Origin: Streptomyces hawaiiensis | GTDB taxonomy: Bacteria; Actinomycetota; Actinomycetes; Streptomycetales; Streptomycetaceae | Direction of reading: 5' to 3' | DNA length: 64,000 bases | Assembly (NCBI RefSeq): GCF_004803895.1 | Contig: NZ_CP021978.1 | Location: 1,054,001 to 1,118,000 of the forward strand | Shown here: piece by piece, positions 54,489 through 63,458 of the stretch | Position numbering within the stretch: the first letter of the stretch is position 1 | Layout of the letters: every line of letters starts with the position of its first letter | The notes under the pieces: model-generated | Seen by the model: only the letters and a program-made list of their open reading frames with translations | Databases searched by the model: none | What the model was told of the DNA's origin: nothing | Position numbers and translations under genes: made by a program

Positions 54489-56540
54489 TCACGCGGACTT
54501 CCTGATCTCGAGCAGGTCCGGCACCGGCGACAGGTCTTCCAGGAGCTGCCCCGTGGCCCCGTCGATCCGGGCCTTCGCGGTCCGGCCGAGCCGGTCGACG
54601 GGGGTCCAGCGGCCGTCGCGGTGCTCGGCGTCGAGCAGCGTCTGGAGTCGCGCGATGTCAGCGTCGACGGTGGGGAGCAGGTGCGGGGCGCGGCTGGTGA
54701 GCAACGGCCGGAGTACGGCGAGCAGTTCGCGTGTGCCGGCGAGGTTCGCGTCGGCCGTGGCCAGTCCGGTGCCGCTGCCCTGGTCGGTGTCGCCCGTCAG
54801 CTCGAACTGGAGGGTGTTCTCCAGGATCTCGTGGGCGCGCAGGGGGAGGTCGGAGGCGTCGAAGTCCTGGTGCGGGAAGGCCTTTCGCAGTCCGGCGCTG
54901 TCCTCGGCCAACTGCTGTGCCACACCCGTGAGTCCGGCCGCCGGCTCACCGTGCCACAGCCCGTACTCGATCCGCTGGAAGCCGGTGAAGTCCTTGTCGT
55001 GGACCCCGCCCGGCAGACCGTCGGGCCGTCCGTCGATCTTCTGGTCGAAGTTCTCGAAGGTGCCGTAGGCGGCGCCGAGGGAGGCGTAGGTGCGGTGCGC
55101 GGTCAGCCAGTCGGCGCGTGCCGTGTCCAGGTGCCCGGCGCGGATGTCGTCGCTGAGTTTCCGGGTCTCGACGACGAGCGTGGCCAGTCCCCGGTTCACG
55201 TACGCCTTATAGGCCTTGAGCGGGGCGGCGAGATCCCGCTCGGAGACGGGGACGACGGCGTGGGCGCCGGCGGTGCCGCCGACCCGAACCGCCTTCGAGG
55301 TGACGGCCTTGCCGTCGGCAGGCACGCAGCGCCAGGCGTACGTGCCGCCCGCCACGGTGGCGACCAGGTCCCGGGTGGTGCCGGGGGCCAGGCCCTCGAT
55401 CTCGCCGTAGACGGCGTCGGAGGACGGATCGATCAGGTACACCTCGGACGCCTGGTTCCCCGTGTTGTGCATCCGGAAGTCCTGCCGCCCGGGCTCGGGC
55501 GCGGTGAAGCCCCGACCGCAGTCCGTCTCGGAGACGGCGACGGCCTCGCCGGCGGCGGGCTTGGGGTGGGCCAGGGCGACGACGAGGCCGGCCAGGGCGG
55601 CGGGGACGGCGACGACGGCGACGGGCAGGAGCCACCGGGGGCGGGTCGGTGCGGGGCCGGCGGGCCGGTCGGGTGCCGCGCTCCCGGGCTGGGGCGGCGC
55701 GGTGGTGTCGCGGCTCCGCGCCTCTGGCTCTGAGCGCACTCCCCGCACGAACAGCGTCATCACCACGGCGAGATAGCCGGCGTACCCGGCCACCTGGAGC
55801 CAGGTCATCGCCGGAGTCAGATTGAGAACGCCCTGGAGCAGCGTGCTGTACCAGGCCCCGGCGTCGACGCTGCCGCTCAGGTCGAAGGCGTACGCCGCCC
55901 CGCCGGGCAGGACCGCGCCCTCCTGGAGGTCGCGCAGCCCGTAGCCGAGCACGCCCGCGGCGATGACGACGAGGACCGCGCCGGTGACGGTGAAGAAGCG
56001 GGTGAGGTTGATGCGCAGCACCCGGCGGTAGAGCCCCCAGCACAGGAGGGCCGCCAGGACGAGCCCGACGCCCGCGCCGGTCAGGGGCCCGGCCGACTCG
56101 TGCGCCGCGCGGGCCGTGGTCCACAGGAACAGCGCGGTCTCCAGGCCTTCACGCCCCACCGCGAGGAAGGAGGTGAGGACCAGGACACCGGCGCCCATGG
56201 CCAGGGCCTCGGTGACCTTCTCCTTGATCTCGCCCGCGAGGCCGCGGGCGGATCGCCGCATCCAGAACACCATCGCGGTGACGAAGGCGACGGCGACGAT
56301 GCTCAGCGTTCCACCGAAGGCCTCCTGCGCGGAGGTGGACAGGGAGGCCGCTGTGAAGGTCAGGACCGCACCGAAGCTCATCGACAGCGCGATCGCCGCC
56401 AGCACGCCGGTCCACACCTGCGGCAGCCGCGACCTGGCCCCGGCCCGCACGAGGGTGGCGACCAGCACGGAGACGATGAGCCCGGCTTCCAGCCCCTCCC
56501 TCAGCCCGATCAGAAAGCTCGGAAACGAGTCGTCCCACAT
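54489..56540 (-). CDS. efeUO: Fused ferrous-iron transporter: EfeU permease plus EfeO domains
   Basis: A 683-residue fusion. Residues 1-280 are an FTR1/EfeU permease with seven helices and both iron-binding REGLE motifs (LREGLEAGL at 14-18 and GREGLETAL at 130-134). A further membrane helix (residues about 320-340) leads to a cupredoxin-like domain ([25 protein letters not shown]) and an EfeO/imelysin-like M75 domain with HEILENTLQ near residue 600. In E. coli EfeU and EfeO are separate. Fusion links iron binding and transport. The gene precedes efeB. An iron-box-like palindrome lies upstream. Confidence 0.92.
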   Translation of the reverse strand: MWDDSFPSFLIGLREGLEAGLIVSVLVATLVRAGARSRLPQVWTGVLAAIALSMSFGAVLTFTAASLSTSAQEAFGGTLSIVAVAFVTAMVFWMRRSARGLAGEIKEKVTEALAMGAGVLVLTSFLAVGREGLETALFLWTTARAAHESAGPLTGAGVGLVLAALLCWGLYRRVLRINLTRFFTVTGAVLVVIAAGVLGYGLRDLQEGAVLPGGAAYAFDLSGSVDAGAWYSTLLQGVLNLTPAMTWLQVAGYAGYLAVVMTLFVRGVRSEPEARSRDTTAPPQPGSAAPDRPAGPAPTRPRWLLPVAVVAVPAALAGLVVALAHPKPAAGEAVAVSETDCGRGFTAPEPGRQDFRMHNTGNQASEVYLIDPSSDAVYGEIEGLAPGTTRDLVATVAGGTYAWRCVPADGKAVTSKAVRVGGTAGAHAVVPVSERDLAAPLKAYKAYVNRGLATLVVETRKLSDDIRAGHLDTARADWLTAHRTYASLGAAYGTFENFDQKIDGRPDGLPGGVHDKDFTGFQRIEYGLWHGEPAAGLTGVAQQLAEDSAGLRKAFPHQDFDASDLPLRAHEILENTLQFELTGDTDQGSGTGLATADANLAGTRELLAVLRPLLTSRAPHLLPTVDADIARLQTLLDAEHRDGRWTPVDRLGRTAKARIDGATGQLLEDLSPVPDLLEIRKSA

Positions 56541-56587
56541 GTATCGCGGCCCTCCCGGCCCAATGCCCCGGCACCCACGGAAGCGGG

Positions 56588-56608
56588 TTAGCCAAGGCAT
56601 GCCTTACC
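56588..56608. promoter_or_regulatory. Candidate DmdR/IdeR iron box
   Basis: TTAGCCAAGGCATGCCTTACC contains the perfect 12-bp palindrome AAGGCATGCCTT and partly fits the IdeR/DmdR consensus. It lies 48 bp before the efeUO start. Confidence 0.5.
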
Positions 56609-56758
56609 GACGCCGACCATCATGGACTCGGCTCTCTGGGCATCCGGTCATGAATGCCTCATGGCCCGGCAAAAGTCCTCAGAGGGCGCCGACGGCACGT
56701 GCGCTCGCCTCTCACCCTCACGCCCTCACACCTCTTGACGCGTCAATGACAACGATGG

Positions 56759-56792
56759 CTTGATGAGGTGGGAGCGCTCCCACCTCATCAAG
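56759..56792. promoter_or_regulatory. CebR box within a 34-bp perfect palindrome
   Basis: The centre (56769-56782) is TGGGAGCGCTCCCA, the exact CebR operator of Streptomyces cellulose genes. The palindrome extends perfectly by 10 bp on both sides, to 34 bp. It sits 13 bp before the esterase start and just downstream of TTGACG (56735-56740), a plausible -35 box inside a second palindrome (56735-56746). Confidence 0.9.
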
Positions 56793-56805
56793 GGAAGGGA
56801 CCACC

Positions 56806-57915
56806 ATGCACAGAACCCCCCACTCGTCTCCGCACCTACGCGTCGTGACGGTTCTCGGTCTCCTGGCCGCCCTGCTCCTCCCCCTCGGCATGACGTTCGC
56901 CCCGGGCGCGCTGGCCGCGCCCGCGGCGGACCCCGTGCGCGTCATGCCGCTCGGCGACTCGATCACCGGCTCACCGGGCTGCTGGCGGGCCGTGCTGTGG
57001 AACCGGCTGGTCGACAGCGGACGCAAGGACATCGACTTCGTCGGCACCCTCCCGCCGCAGGGCTGCGGACAGGCGCACGACGGGGACAACGAGGGTCACG
57101 GCGGCGAACTGGTCACCAACGTGGCGGACCGGGACCTGCTGCCCGGCAGGCTGGCCGCCACCCGTCCGGACATCGTTGTCATGCACTTCGGCACGAACGA
57201 CGTCTGGAGCAGCATCGCCCCGGACCGCATCCTCGCCGCGTACACCAAGCTGGTGGCGCAGATGAGGGCCTCGAATCCGGACATGCGGATCCTCGTGGCC
57301 CAGCTCATCCCCATGAACCCGAGCAGTTGCGCGGCCTGTGCGCATCGGGTCGTCGACTTCAACGCGACGATTCCCGGCTGGGCCCGGGCGACCGGCACCG
57401 ACCGCTCCCCCGTCACCGTGGTCGACCAGTGGACCGGTTTCAGCACGGCCACCGACACCTACGACGGCGTGCACCCCAACGCCTCCGGCGACAACAAGAT
57501 CGCCGCCCGATGGTTCCCGCCCCTGGCGGCGGCCCTCGACGCCGGCGTCCCGCAGGACCCGGGCGGTCCCGGCGACCCGGGCGAGGACCCCGCCGCCTGC
57601 ACCGCGCGCTTCCGGGCCCTCTCCTCCTGGCAGGGCGGCTACCAGGGCGAGGTGACGGTGACGAACACATCGGCCTCCGCCGTCTCGGGCTGGACCACGA
57701 CCGTCGTACCGGCGAACGGCGCGCGTCTCACCCAGCTCTGGAACGGCAGCCTCACCACGGCCGCCGACGGCACGGCCACCGTCGGGAACGCGGCGTGGAA
57801 CGGCGCCCTCGCCCCCGGCGCGAGCGCCACGTTCGGCTTCGTCGCCTCCGCCCCGGCAACGGCCGGCGCCCCGGCGGCGACCGTCACCTGCACGGGGAAG
57901 GCACCGGCCGGATGA
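56806..57915 (+). CDS. Secreted SGNH/GDSL esterase with C-terminal CBM2
   Basis: A 369-residue exported carbohydrate esterase. A signal peptide (VVTVLGLLAALLLPLGMTFAPGALA) precedes an SGNH domain with Ser52 in MPLGDSITGS, the GTND block (FGTNDVW) and Asp220/His223 in DGVHPN. A Gly/Pro/Asp-rich linker (about residues 248-263) connects to a family 2 carbohydrate-binding module (ACTARFRALSSWQGGYQGEVTVTNTS). Such proteins deacetylate xylan or other plant polysaccharides. The CebR box in front makes it part of the cellulose/cellooligosaccharide regulon. AGGGAAGGGA lies upstream of the ATG. Confidence 0.93.
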   Translation: MHRTPHSSPHLRVVTVLGLLAALLLPLGMTFAPGALAAPAADPVRVMPLGDSITGSPGCWRAVLWNRLVDSGRKDIDFVGTLPPQGCGQAHDGDNEGHGGELVTNVADRDLLPGRLAATRPDIVVMHFGTNDVWSSIAPDRILAAYTKLVAQMRASNPDMRILVAQLIPMNPSSCAACAHRVVDFNATIPGWARATGTDRSPVTVVDQWTGFSTATDTYDGVHPNASGDNKIAARWFPPLAAALDAGVPQDPGGPGDPGEDPAACTARFRALSSWQGGYQGEVTVTNTSASAVSGWTTTVVPANGARLTQLWNGSLTTAADGTATVGNAAWNGALAPGASATFGFVASAPATAGAPAATVTCTGKAPAG

Positions 57916-58250
57916 CGCCGGACACCCGGCACGACGAAGGCACCCGCCACCCGACCCCCGGCACGGCCGAAGCACCAACCACCTGACACCAGGCACCAAC
58001 CCCTTGACGCCCGGCGGGGCCAAGCACCAACGACCTGATCCCCGACACCCGGCACCCGGGCGCCCGACGGGGCCAAGAGCACCCACCACCCGGCACCCGC
58101 ACCAGACAGACCGCACCCGGCAAGAGCACCCGCTCGGCGAGAAGCCCACCCCGGTCACGGGCCGACGCGCACCGGCACCCACCTCACCACCAGCCCGCAC
58201 CCCGCCCGGCACAGGCCCCTTCCCCACCCACCCCCACCTCTGGAGCCGCC
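57916..58250. other. 335-bp C/A-rich intergenic segment with imperfect repeats
   Basis: This region lies between the esterase and the mannanase. The plus strand is rich in C and A and poor in T, and G is scarce. It contains two copies of an element resembling CGGGGCCAAGCACC (near 58017-58030 and 58070-58083) and many CACCC/GGCACC steps. I see no gene or terminator-like stem. The esterase and mannanase could be read from the same promoter. Confidence 0.55.
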
Positions 58251-59882
58251 ATGAGACCCCACACCCGCAACGCCCCGCGCCTCGCCACCGTGGCCACGGC
58301 CCTGCTCGGGCTCCTCCTCTCCTTCCTCTCCCTCAGCACCCCCGCACAGGCCGCCCCCACCGGCTTCCGCATCGAGAACGGCCGGCTCCTCGAAGCGTCC
58401 GGGAACGACTTCGTGATGCGGGGCGTCAACCACGCGCACACCTGGTATCCGGACCGGATCAGCTCCCTCGCCCACATCAAGGCCAAGGGCGCCAACACCG
58501 TCCGCGTCGTCCTCTCCAGCGGTGACCGCTGGACGCGCAACGACGCCGCCGACGTGGCGAACGTGGTCTCCCAGTGCAAGCAGAACCGGCTGATCTGCGT
58601 CCTGGAGGTGCACGACACCACGGGCTACGGCGAGCAGAGCGGAGCCGTCACGCTCTCCCGCGCCGCCGACTACTGGATCAGCGTGCGGAGCGTGCTGGCC
58701 GGTCAGGAGGACTACGTCATCGTCAACATCGGCAACGAGCCGTACGGCAACACCAACTACGCGGCGTGGACGGCCGACACCAAGGCCGCGATCCAGAAGC
58801 TCCGCGATGCCGGCTTCGATCACACGATCATGGTCGACGCGCCCAACTGGGGCCAGGACTGGGCGTTCACGATGCGCGACAACGCCGCCTCGGTCTTCGC
58901 CGCCGACCCGGACGCCAACACGATCTTCTCGATCCACATGTACGGCGTCTTCGACACCGCCGCCGAGATCACCGCCTATCTGAACCGCTTCGTCACCGCC
59001 CGGCTCCCCATCGTGGTGGGTGAGTTCGGCCACGACCACTCGGACGGCAACCCCGACGAGGACACCATCCTGGCCGTGACCCAGCAGCTCCGCCTCGGGC
59101 ACCTCGGCTGGTCGTGGAGCGGCAACAGCAGCGACGTCGGGTATCTGGACATGGTCGCGAACTTCGACCCCGACCAGCTCACTTCCTGGGGGCAGCGGCT
59201 CTTCAACGGCGCGAACGGCATCGCCGCCACCGCCAAGGAGGCCGCGATCTACTCCGGCGGCGGCGACACCACTCCCCCGACCGCTCCCGGCACCCCGGCC
59301 GCCTCCGGGGTGACCTCCTCGTCGGCCACCCTGACCTGGGCCGCCGCCTCCGACGCGACCGGCGTCACCGGCTACGACATCGTGCGGATCAGCGGCGGCA
59401 CCGAGACGGCCGTCACCAGCAGCACCCGGACCACCGCCACCCTCACCGGCCTGTCCCCCGCCACCTCCCACACCTTCGCCGTCTACGCCCGCGACGCCGC
59501 CGGCAACCGCTCGCCCCGCTCGGGCACGGTGACGGTCACGACCTCTTCCGGCGGCTCACCCTCGGCCTGCGGTGTCGGCTACAAGGTGACGGGCAGCTGG
59601 TCCGGCGGCTTCCAGGGCGAGATCGTCCTGCGCAACACCGGCACGTCGGCGATCAACGGCTGGACGCTGCGCTGGACCTTCCCGGACAGTCAGCGCATCA
59701 CCAACCTGTGGGGCGGTACGGCGACCCAGAGCGGCTCCGAGGTGAGCGTCGCGGCGGCCTCGTATACCGCGACGATTCCCGCGTCGGGCTCGGTCACCCT
59801 CGGCTTCACGGCCTCCCGGTCGTCCGCGAACCCCAGCCCGACGGCCTTCACCCTCAACGGCGCGGACTGCTCCGTGAACTGA
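58251..59882 (+). CDS. Secreted GH5 beta-mannanase with FN3 and CBM2 modules
   Basis: A 543-residue secreted enzyme. A signal peptide ends near residue 34 (STPAQA). The GH5 catalytic domain begins FRIENGRLLEASGNDFVMRGVNH. The acid/base is Glu163 in NIGNEPYGN and the nucleophile Glu258 in GEFGHDH. The sequence is closest to bacterial mannan endo-1,4-beta-mannosidases (subfamily 8-type), rather than cellulases. A fibronectin type III module (about residues 346-430) and a C-terminal CBM2 (about 440-543) follow. It degrades mannan in plant cell walls. GGAGCC upstream of the ATG serves as ribosome binding site. No CebR box of its own is visible. Confidence 0.92.
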   Translation: MRPHTRNAPRLATVATALLGLLLSFLSLSTPAQAAPTGFRIENGRLLEASGNDFVMRGVNHAHTWYPDRISSLAHIKAKGANTVRVVLSSGDRWTRNDAADVANVVSQCKQNRLICVLEVHDTTGYGEQSGAVTLSRAADYWISVRSVLAGQEDYVIVNIGNEPYGNTNYAAWTADTKAAIQKLRDAGFDHTIMVDAPNWGQDWAFTMRDNAASVFAADPDANTIFSIHMYGVFDTAAEITAYLNRFVTARLPIVVGEFGHDHSDGNPDEDTILAVTQQLRLGHLGWSWSGNSSDVGYLDMVANFDPDQLTSWGQRLFNGANGIAATAKEAAIYSGGGDTTPPTAPGTPAASGVTSSSATLTWAAASDATGVTGYDIVRISGGTETAVTSSTRTTATLTGLSPATSHTFAVYARDAAGNRSPRSGTVTVTTSSGGSPSACGVGYKVTGSWSGGFQGEIVLRNTGTSAINGWTLRWTFPDSQRITNLWGGTATQSGSEVSVAAASYTATIPASGSVTLGFTASRSSANPSPTAFTLNGADCSVN

Positions 59883-59895
59883 CCGCGCCCCGGTA

Positions 59896-59936
59896 CGGCG
59901 CTGCCGCCGGGCTCCGGACCCGGCGGCAGCGCCGTC
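59896..59936. terminator. Terminator after the mannanase gene
   Basis: A perfect 17-bp stem (59896-59912 and 59920-59936) with a 7-base loop begins 14 bp after the mannanase stop. Confidence 0.88.
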
Positions 59937-60090
59937 GCTGTGATCCGCGCTACACCCGCACCGGGAAGCGGTTTACACCGTCCCGCAGTGGTCAGGCGGC
60001 GGGGATGTCGCACCGGCTCCCCACCGCCGTATCCCCGGCGAGACGCGTAGGCACCCGTCCGGGTTCCCCGAACTCCGTGCGGGGGGTGTG

Positions 60091-61206
60091 ATGAGCGAGG
60101 ACACCCTGCGCATGCGCGCGGTCCCGACCGGCGGGACGGAACGGAAAGCGCCGCCCGTGACGGAACCGGCCGGCCGGCGGGACGCCTTCTTCGACAACGC
60201 CAAGTACCTGGCGATCGTGCTGGTGGCCATCGGCCACTCCTGGGAGCCGCTGCGGGACGGAAGCCGGACCGTCAGCGCGCTCTACATGGTCGTGTACGCC
60301 TTCCACATGCCGGCGTTCATCGTGATCTCCGGCTACTTCTCGCGCTCCTTCGACGCGAGCCCCGGGCGGATCAGGCGCCTGGTCACCGGGCTCGCCGTGC
60401 CGTACGTCGTCTTCGAGACGGCGTACACCCTGTTCACCCGGTGGACCGACCAGGAGCCGGACCGGCCGGTGAGCCTGCTGGACCCCCTCTACCTGACCTG
60501 GTTCCTGGCTGCCCTGTTCCTCTGGCGGCTGACCACGCCGATCTGGCAGCGCGTGCGGTGGCCGCTGCCGATCGCCCTCGTCATCGCGATGCTGGCGACG
60601 CTCTCGCCGTCGATCGGCGACGACCTCGACCTGCAGCGCGCCTTGCAGTTCCTGCCGTACTTCGTGCTCGGCCTGCTGCTGCGGCCCGAGCACTTCCGCC
60701 TGGTGCGGCGCCGCGCGGCACGGATCCTCGCCGTGCCGGTCCTCGCCGGCGCGCTCGCCGTGGCCTACTGGGCGGTGCCGCGGATGAGCGGCGCCTGGTT
60801 CTACCACCGCGACAGCGCCGAGGAGCTCGCGGCGCCCTCCTGGTACGGGCCCGTCATGACGCTGGTGACCTTCGGCTGCTCGCTGGTCCTGGCCGCCTGC
60901 TTCCTCGCCTGGGTGCCCGGGCGCCGCGCCTGGTTCACGGTGCTGGGCGCGGGCACGCTCTACGGCTACCTGCTGCACGGCTTCGTCGCGCAGGGGTCCA
61001 AGTTCTGGGGGTGGTACGAGCCGGCGTGGGTGCACCGGCCCCTGGGCGAGATCCTCGTGACGGTCGTCGCCGCGGTGCTCGTGACCGCGCTGTGCACCCC
61101 GCCGGTGCGGCGGGTGTTCCGCTGGGTGATCGAGCCCGACATGGCGTGGGCGTTCCGCCGGGACGCGCGCGATCAGGCGCGGGAGCGCAACGCCGTACGC
61201 GCGTGA
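60091..61206 (+). CDS. Acyltransferase family (AT3-type) integral membrane protein
   Basis: A 371-residue membrane protein with about ten helices. Acyltransferase-3 features are FFDNAKYLAIVLVAIGHSWEPL (with the active-site-type His), MVVYAFHMPAFIVISGYF and a C-terminal LYGYLLHGFVAQGS. Such proteins O-acetylate or O-acylate surface sugars, peptidoglycan-like or antibiotic molecules at the membrane. The substrate is unknown. ATG 60091 directly follows a GTG (60088); GGGGGG upstream. It is convergent with the GH36 gene, ending 10 bp from it, without a terminator between. Confidence 0.88.
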   Translation: MSEDTLRMRAVPTGGTERKAPPVTEPAGRRDAFFDNAKYLAIVLVAIGHSWEPLRDGSRTVSALYMVVYAFHMPAFIVISGYFSRSFDASPGRIRRLVTGLAVPYVVFETAYTLFTRWTDQEPDRPVSLLDPLYLTWFLAALFLWRLTTPIWQRVRWPLPIALVIAMLATLSPSIGDDLDLQRALQFLPYFVLGLLLRPEHFRLVRRRAARILAVPVLAGALAVAYWAVPRMSGAWFYHRDSAEELAAPSWYGPVMTLVTFGCSLVLAACFLAWVPGRRAWFTVLGAGTLYGYLLHGFVAQGSKFWGWYEPAWVHRPLGEILVTVVAAVLVTALCTPPVRRVFRWVIEPDMAWAFRRDARDQARERNAVRA

Positions 61207-61216
61207 CAAGCCCCTC

Positions 61217-63352
61217 TCACGCCTCCGGCCCGAGCCGGATCAGCAACACCCCGGGTGTGCGCGGCACGGACACGGTCAGCTGCTCCCCGTCCCAGACGGC
61301 CCGGCCCGCTTCCGCCGACGACGGGTGCAGGATTTCCGCCCGGACGGCCCGGCCCGCCAGGTGCCGGACGGGGACGCGGAGTTCCTCCGGCCCGCCGCGC
61401 CGCCAGAGGGAGAGGTACGTCGTGCCGTCGCCGGGGGCCCGCAGCCCCAGGGCCAGCCACTCGTCCGTCCAGCCGGGCAGGCCGAGCGGCCAGAACGGCA
61501 GGGCCCGGGCGAGGTCTCCGCGGATCGACTTGTAGACGTCGACGGCATCGCGGACGAGCGCGCGCTGGTGGTCCGACATGTGGTTCAGGTGGCCGGAGAG
61601 GTGGATGCGGCCGAGGAGTGCCCCGCCGAGGGTCCAGGTGATCAGGTCGTCGTCGTGCTCGGGCTGCGGGTAGGCCCAGACGGCGCCCTGTTCGGGCGGG
61701 ACGGCGGTGGGCGCGGCGGCGGCGATGGGCGGGTAGCTCAGCGGGTCCTGCTGGTCGCTGGTGGACTGGAGCTGGGCCACGGCGAGGGTGGCGCCGTCCA
61801 TGCGCATGCCGCCCGAGGCGCAGTTCTCGACGACCAGCCCCGGGTGGCGGTCCAGGACCCCGGAGAGCCAGTCCAGGTAGGCCTGGGCGTGGCCGAGCAG
61901 GCCCGCTCCCGGTGCGAGGTCGCCGGGGGCCTGGGTGCCGGGGTCGACGACGATGTTGTAGTCCAGCTTGAGGTAGCCGACGCCCCAGTCGCCGGCGATC
62001 CGGTCGACCGTCTTGTCGAGGTGGGCCCGGGCGGCCGGGTGGCGCAGGTCGAGCTGGTGGCGGCCCTGTTCGGTGAGGCGTACGCCGTCGCGCTGGAAGA
62101 ACGCCTCGGGCGGCAGCTCGGCCGCGACGGGGCTGCGCACCCCGACGACCTCCGGCTCCAGCCACAGCCCGGGCACCATCCCGCGCTCCCGGATCCGGTC
62201 CAGGACGGCCTGGATGCCGCCGTCGGGGAAGCGGCGCGGCGAGGGCTGCCACGCGCCGACGCTGTCCCACCAGCCCCGGGTGTCGTCGTCGTACCAGCCG
62301 GAGTCGATGCAGAAGTACTCGGCGCCCGCGTCGGCGGCGGCGTCGATCAGCGGCAGCAGCTTGGCCGTGGTCGGGTCGCCCATGAGGGTGTTCATGTAGT
62401 CGTTGAAGACGACGGGGAGGGCGGTGTGGTCCGGGTGCGGGCGGCGGATGGCCCGGCGGTAGGAGGTGAGGGCGCCCAGCGCGGCGTCGAGGTCCGGGCC
62501 GAGGGCCAGGGCGCCGGGGACGGTGGTGAACTCCTCGCCCGGTTCGAGGCGGATCCGCCACTGGTGCTCCGCGTCCGTGGGGCCGTTCAGCGCCAGGTAG
62601 CTGCCGTGGGCGCGTTCGCCGAGGTCCCAGCGCCAGCCGGCCGGGGACTCGACCTGCCACACCCAGGCCCGGCCGCCGGCCCGCTCGGTCAGTGCGCCCA
62701 TGGCGAGATGGCCGTCGGTGGGCCAGCTGCCGCGTCCGGTGAGGACGAGGGCGGCCCGGCTGTCGTGCTCGTGGACGTCCGTGTTGATGTCGGCGACACA
62801 GGCGCGCAGCGGCTCGGCGTACCAACGGCACTCGGCGAGCCAGTCGTTGCGGGCCCGGTGGACGTCGAGGTCGTCCGGGGCGGGCAGAGCGCCGAGCAGC
62901 AGGCTGCTGACGGACTGGACGACCAGGGGTTCACGGCCGTCGTTGCGGAGCCGGACCCGCGAGCGCAGGACGGGCAGTCCGGTCGGTGAGGTGAGTTCGG
63001 CGAACACCGTCAGCCCGGTCTCCGGGTCGTGGAGTTCGACGGTCAGCCACTCCCAGCCGTCGCGGCTGCCGGTGCGGTGGGCGCGGTAGGCGAACCGTGC
63101 GCCGAGGGCCGTGCCGGTGAAGCGGGGTCCGGACCAGCCGCTGCCGTGGCCGAGGGCGGTGAGCTCCACCAGCGGGAGCGCGGCGGACGGCGGGCCGGTT
63201 CGGCGATCGTCGTCCGGGTGCGCCAGCCGGATCAGTCGTGGTGTCCCGTCGGCGGCGATCGCGAACCGGGCGTCGAGCGCCTCGTGCCCCCAAGTGAACT
63301 CGTCCTGGCGCTGGTTGGAGGCCATGTGCGCCGCATCCGCCGTGCCGGTCAA
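61217..63352 (-). CDS. Alpha-galactosidase, GH36
   Basis: A 711-residue glycosidase. An N-terminal beta-sandwich (TWGHEALDARFAIAADGTPRLIRL) is followed by the catalytic TIM barrel. The nucleophile Asp464 is in YLKLDYNIVV and the acid/base Asp519 in ENCASGGMRMDG. The substrate-binding CIDSGWYDDD region is present. It has no signal peptide and is probably cytoplasmic, acting on imported galactosides. The TTG at 63352 is the best start because AGGAGGGGG lies 6 bases before it; ATG 63325 has no ribosome binding site. The divergent LacI gene probably controls it. Confidence 0.92.
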   Translation of the reverse strand: MTGTADAAHMASNQRQDEFTWGHEALDARFAIAADGTPRLIRLAHPDDDRRTGPPSAALPLVELTALGHGSGWSGPRFTGTALGARFAYRAHRTGSRDGWEWLTVELHDPETGLTVFAELTSPTGLPVLRSRVRLRNDGREPLVVQSVSSLLLGALPAPDDLDVHRARNDWLAECRWYAEPLRACVADINTDVHEHDSRAALVLTGRGSWPTDGHLAMGALTERAGGRAWVWQVESPAGWRWDLGERAHGSYLALNGPTDAEHQWRIRLEPGEEFTTVPGALALGPDLDAALGALTSYRRAIRRPHPDHTALPVVFNDYMNTLMGDPTTAKLLPLIDAAADAGAEYFCIDSGWYDDDTRGWWDSVGAWQPSPRRFPDGGIQAVLDRIRERGMVPGLWLEPEVVGVRSPVAAELPPEAFFQRDGVRLTEQGRHQLDLRHPAARAHLDKTVDRIAGDWGVGYLKLDYNIVVDPGTQAPGDLAPGAGLLGHAQAYLDWLSGVLDRHPGLVVENCASGGMRMDGATLAVAQLQSTSDQQDPLSYPPIAAAAPTAVPPEQGAVWAYPQPEHDDDLITWTLGGALLGRIHLSGHLNHMSDHQRALVRDAVDVYKSIRGDLARALPFWPLGLPGWTDEWLALGLRAPGDGTTYLSLWRRGGPEELRVPVRHLAGRAVRAEILHPSSAEAGRAVWDGEQLTVSVPRTPGVLLIRLGPEA

Positions 63353-63423
63353 GGTGCTCCCCCTCCTGGCCCCGCCCCGTTGCCGACGAGCGGAGGTCCG
63401 CGTGAATCTCTCGTTACGGTCTC

Positions 63424-63452
63424 TTGACGACCCAAGTGTGACCGGTCACAAT
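63424..63452 (+). promoter_or_regulatory. Probable LacI-gene promoter, leaderless
   Basis: TTGACG (63424-63429) and CACAAT (63447-63452) are spaced by 17 bp. A transcript start about 7 bases after the -10 would fall on the ATG at 63459. No ribosome binding site precedes that ATG. Operator 1 lies between the two boxes and overlaps the -10. Confidence 0.55.
63437..63450. promoter_or_regulatory. LacI-family operator 1
   Basis: The perfect 14-bp palindrome TGTGACCGGTCACA is identical to operator 2, located 27 bp further on. Confidence 0.8.
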
Positions 63453-63458
63453 CCTCGC

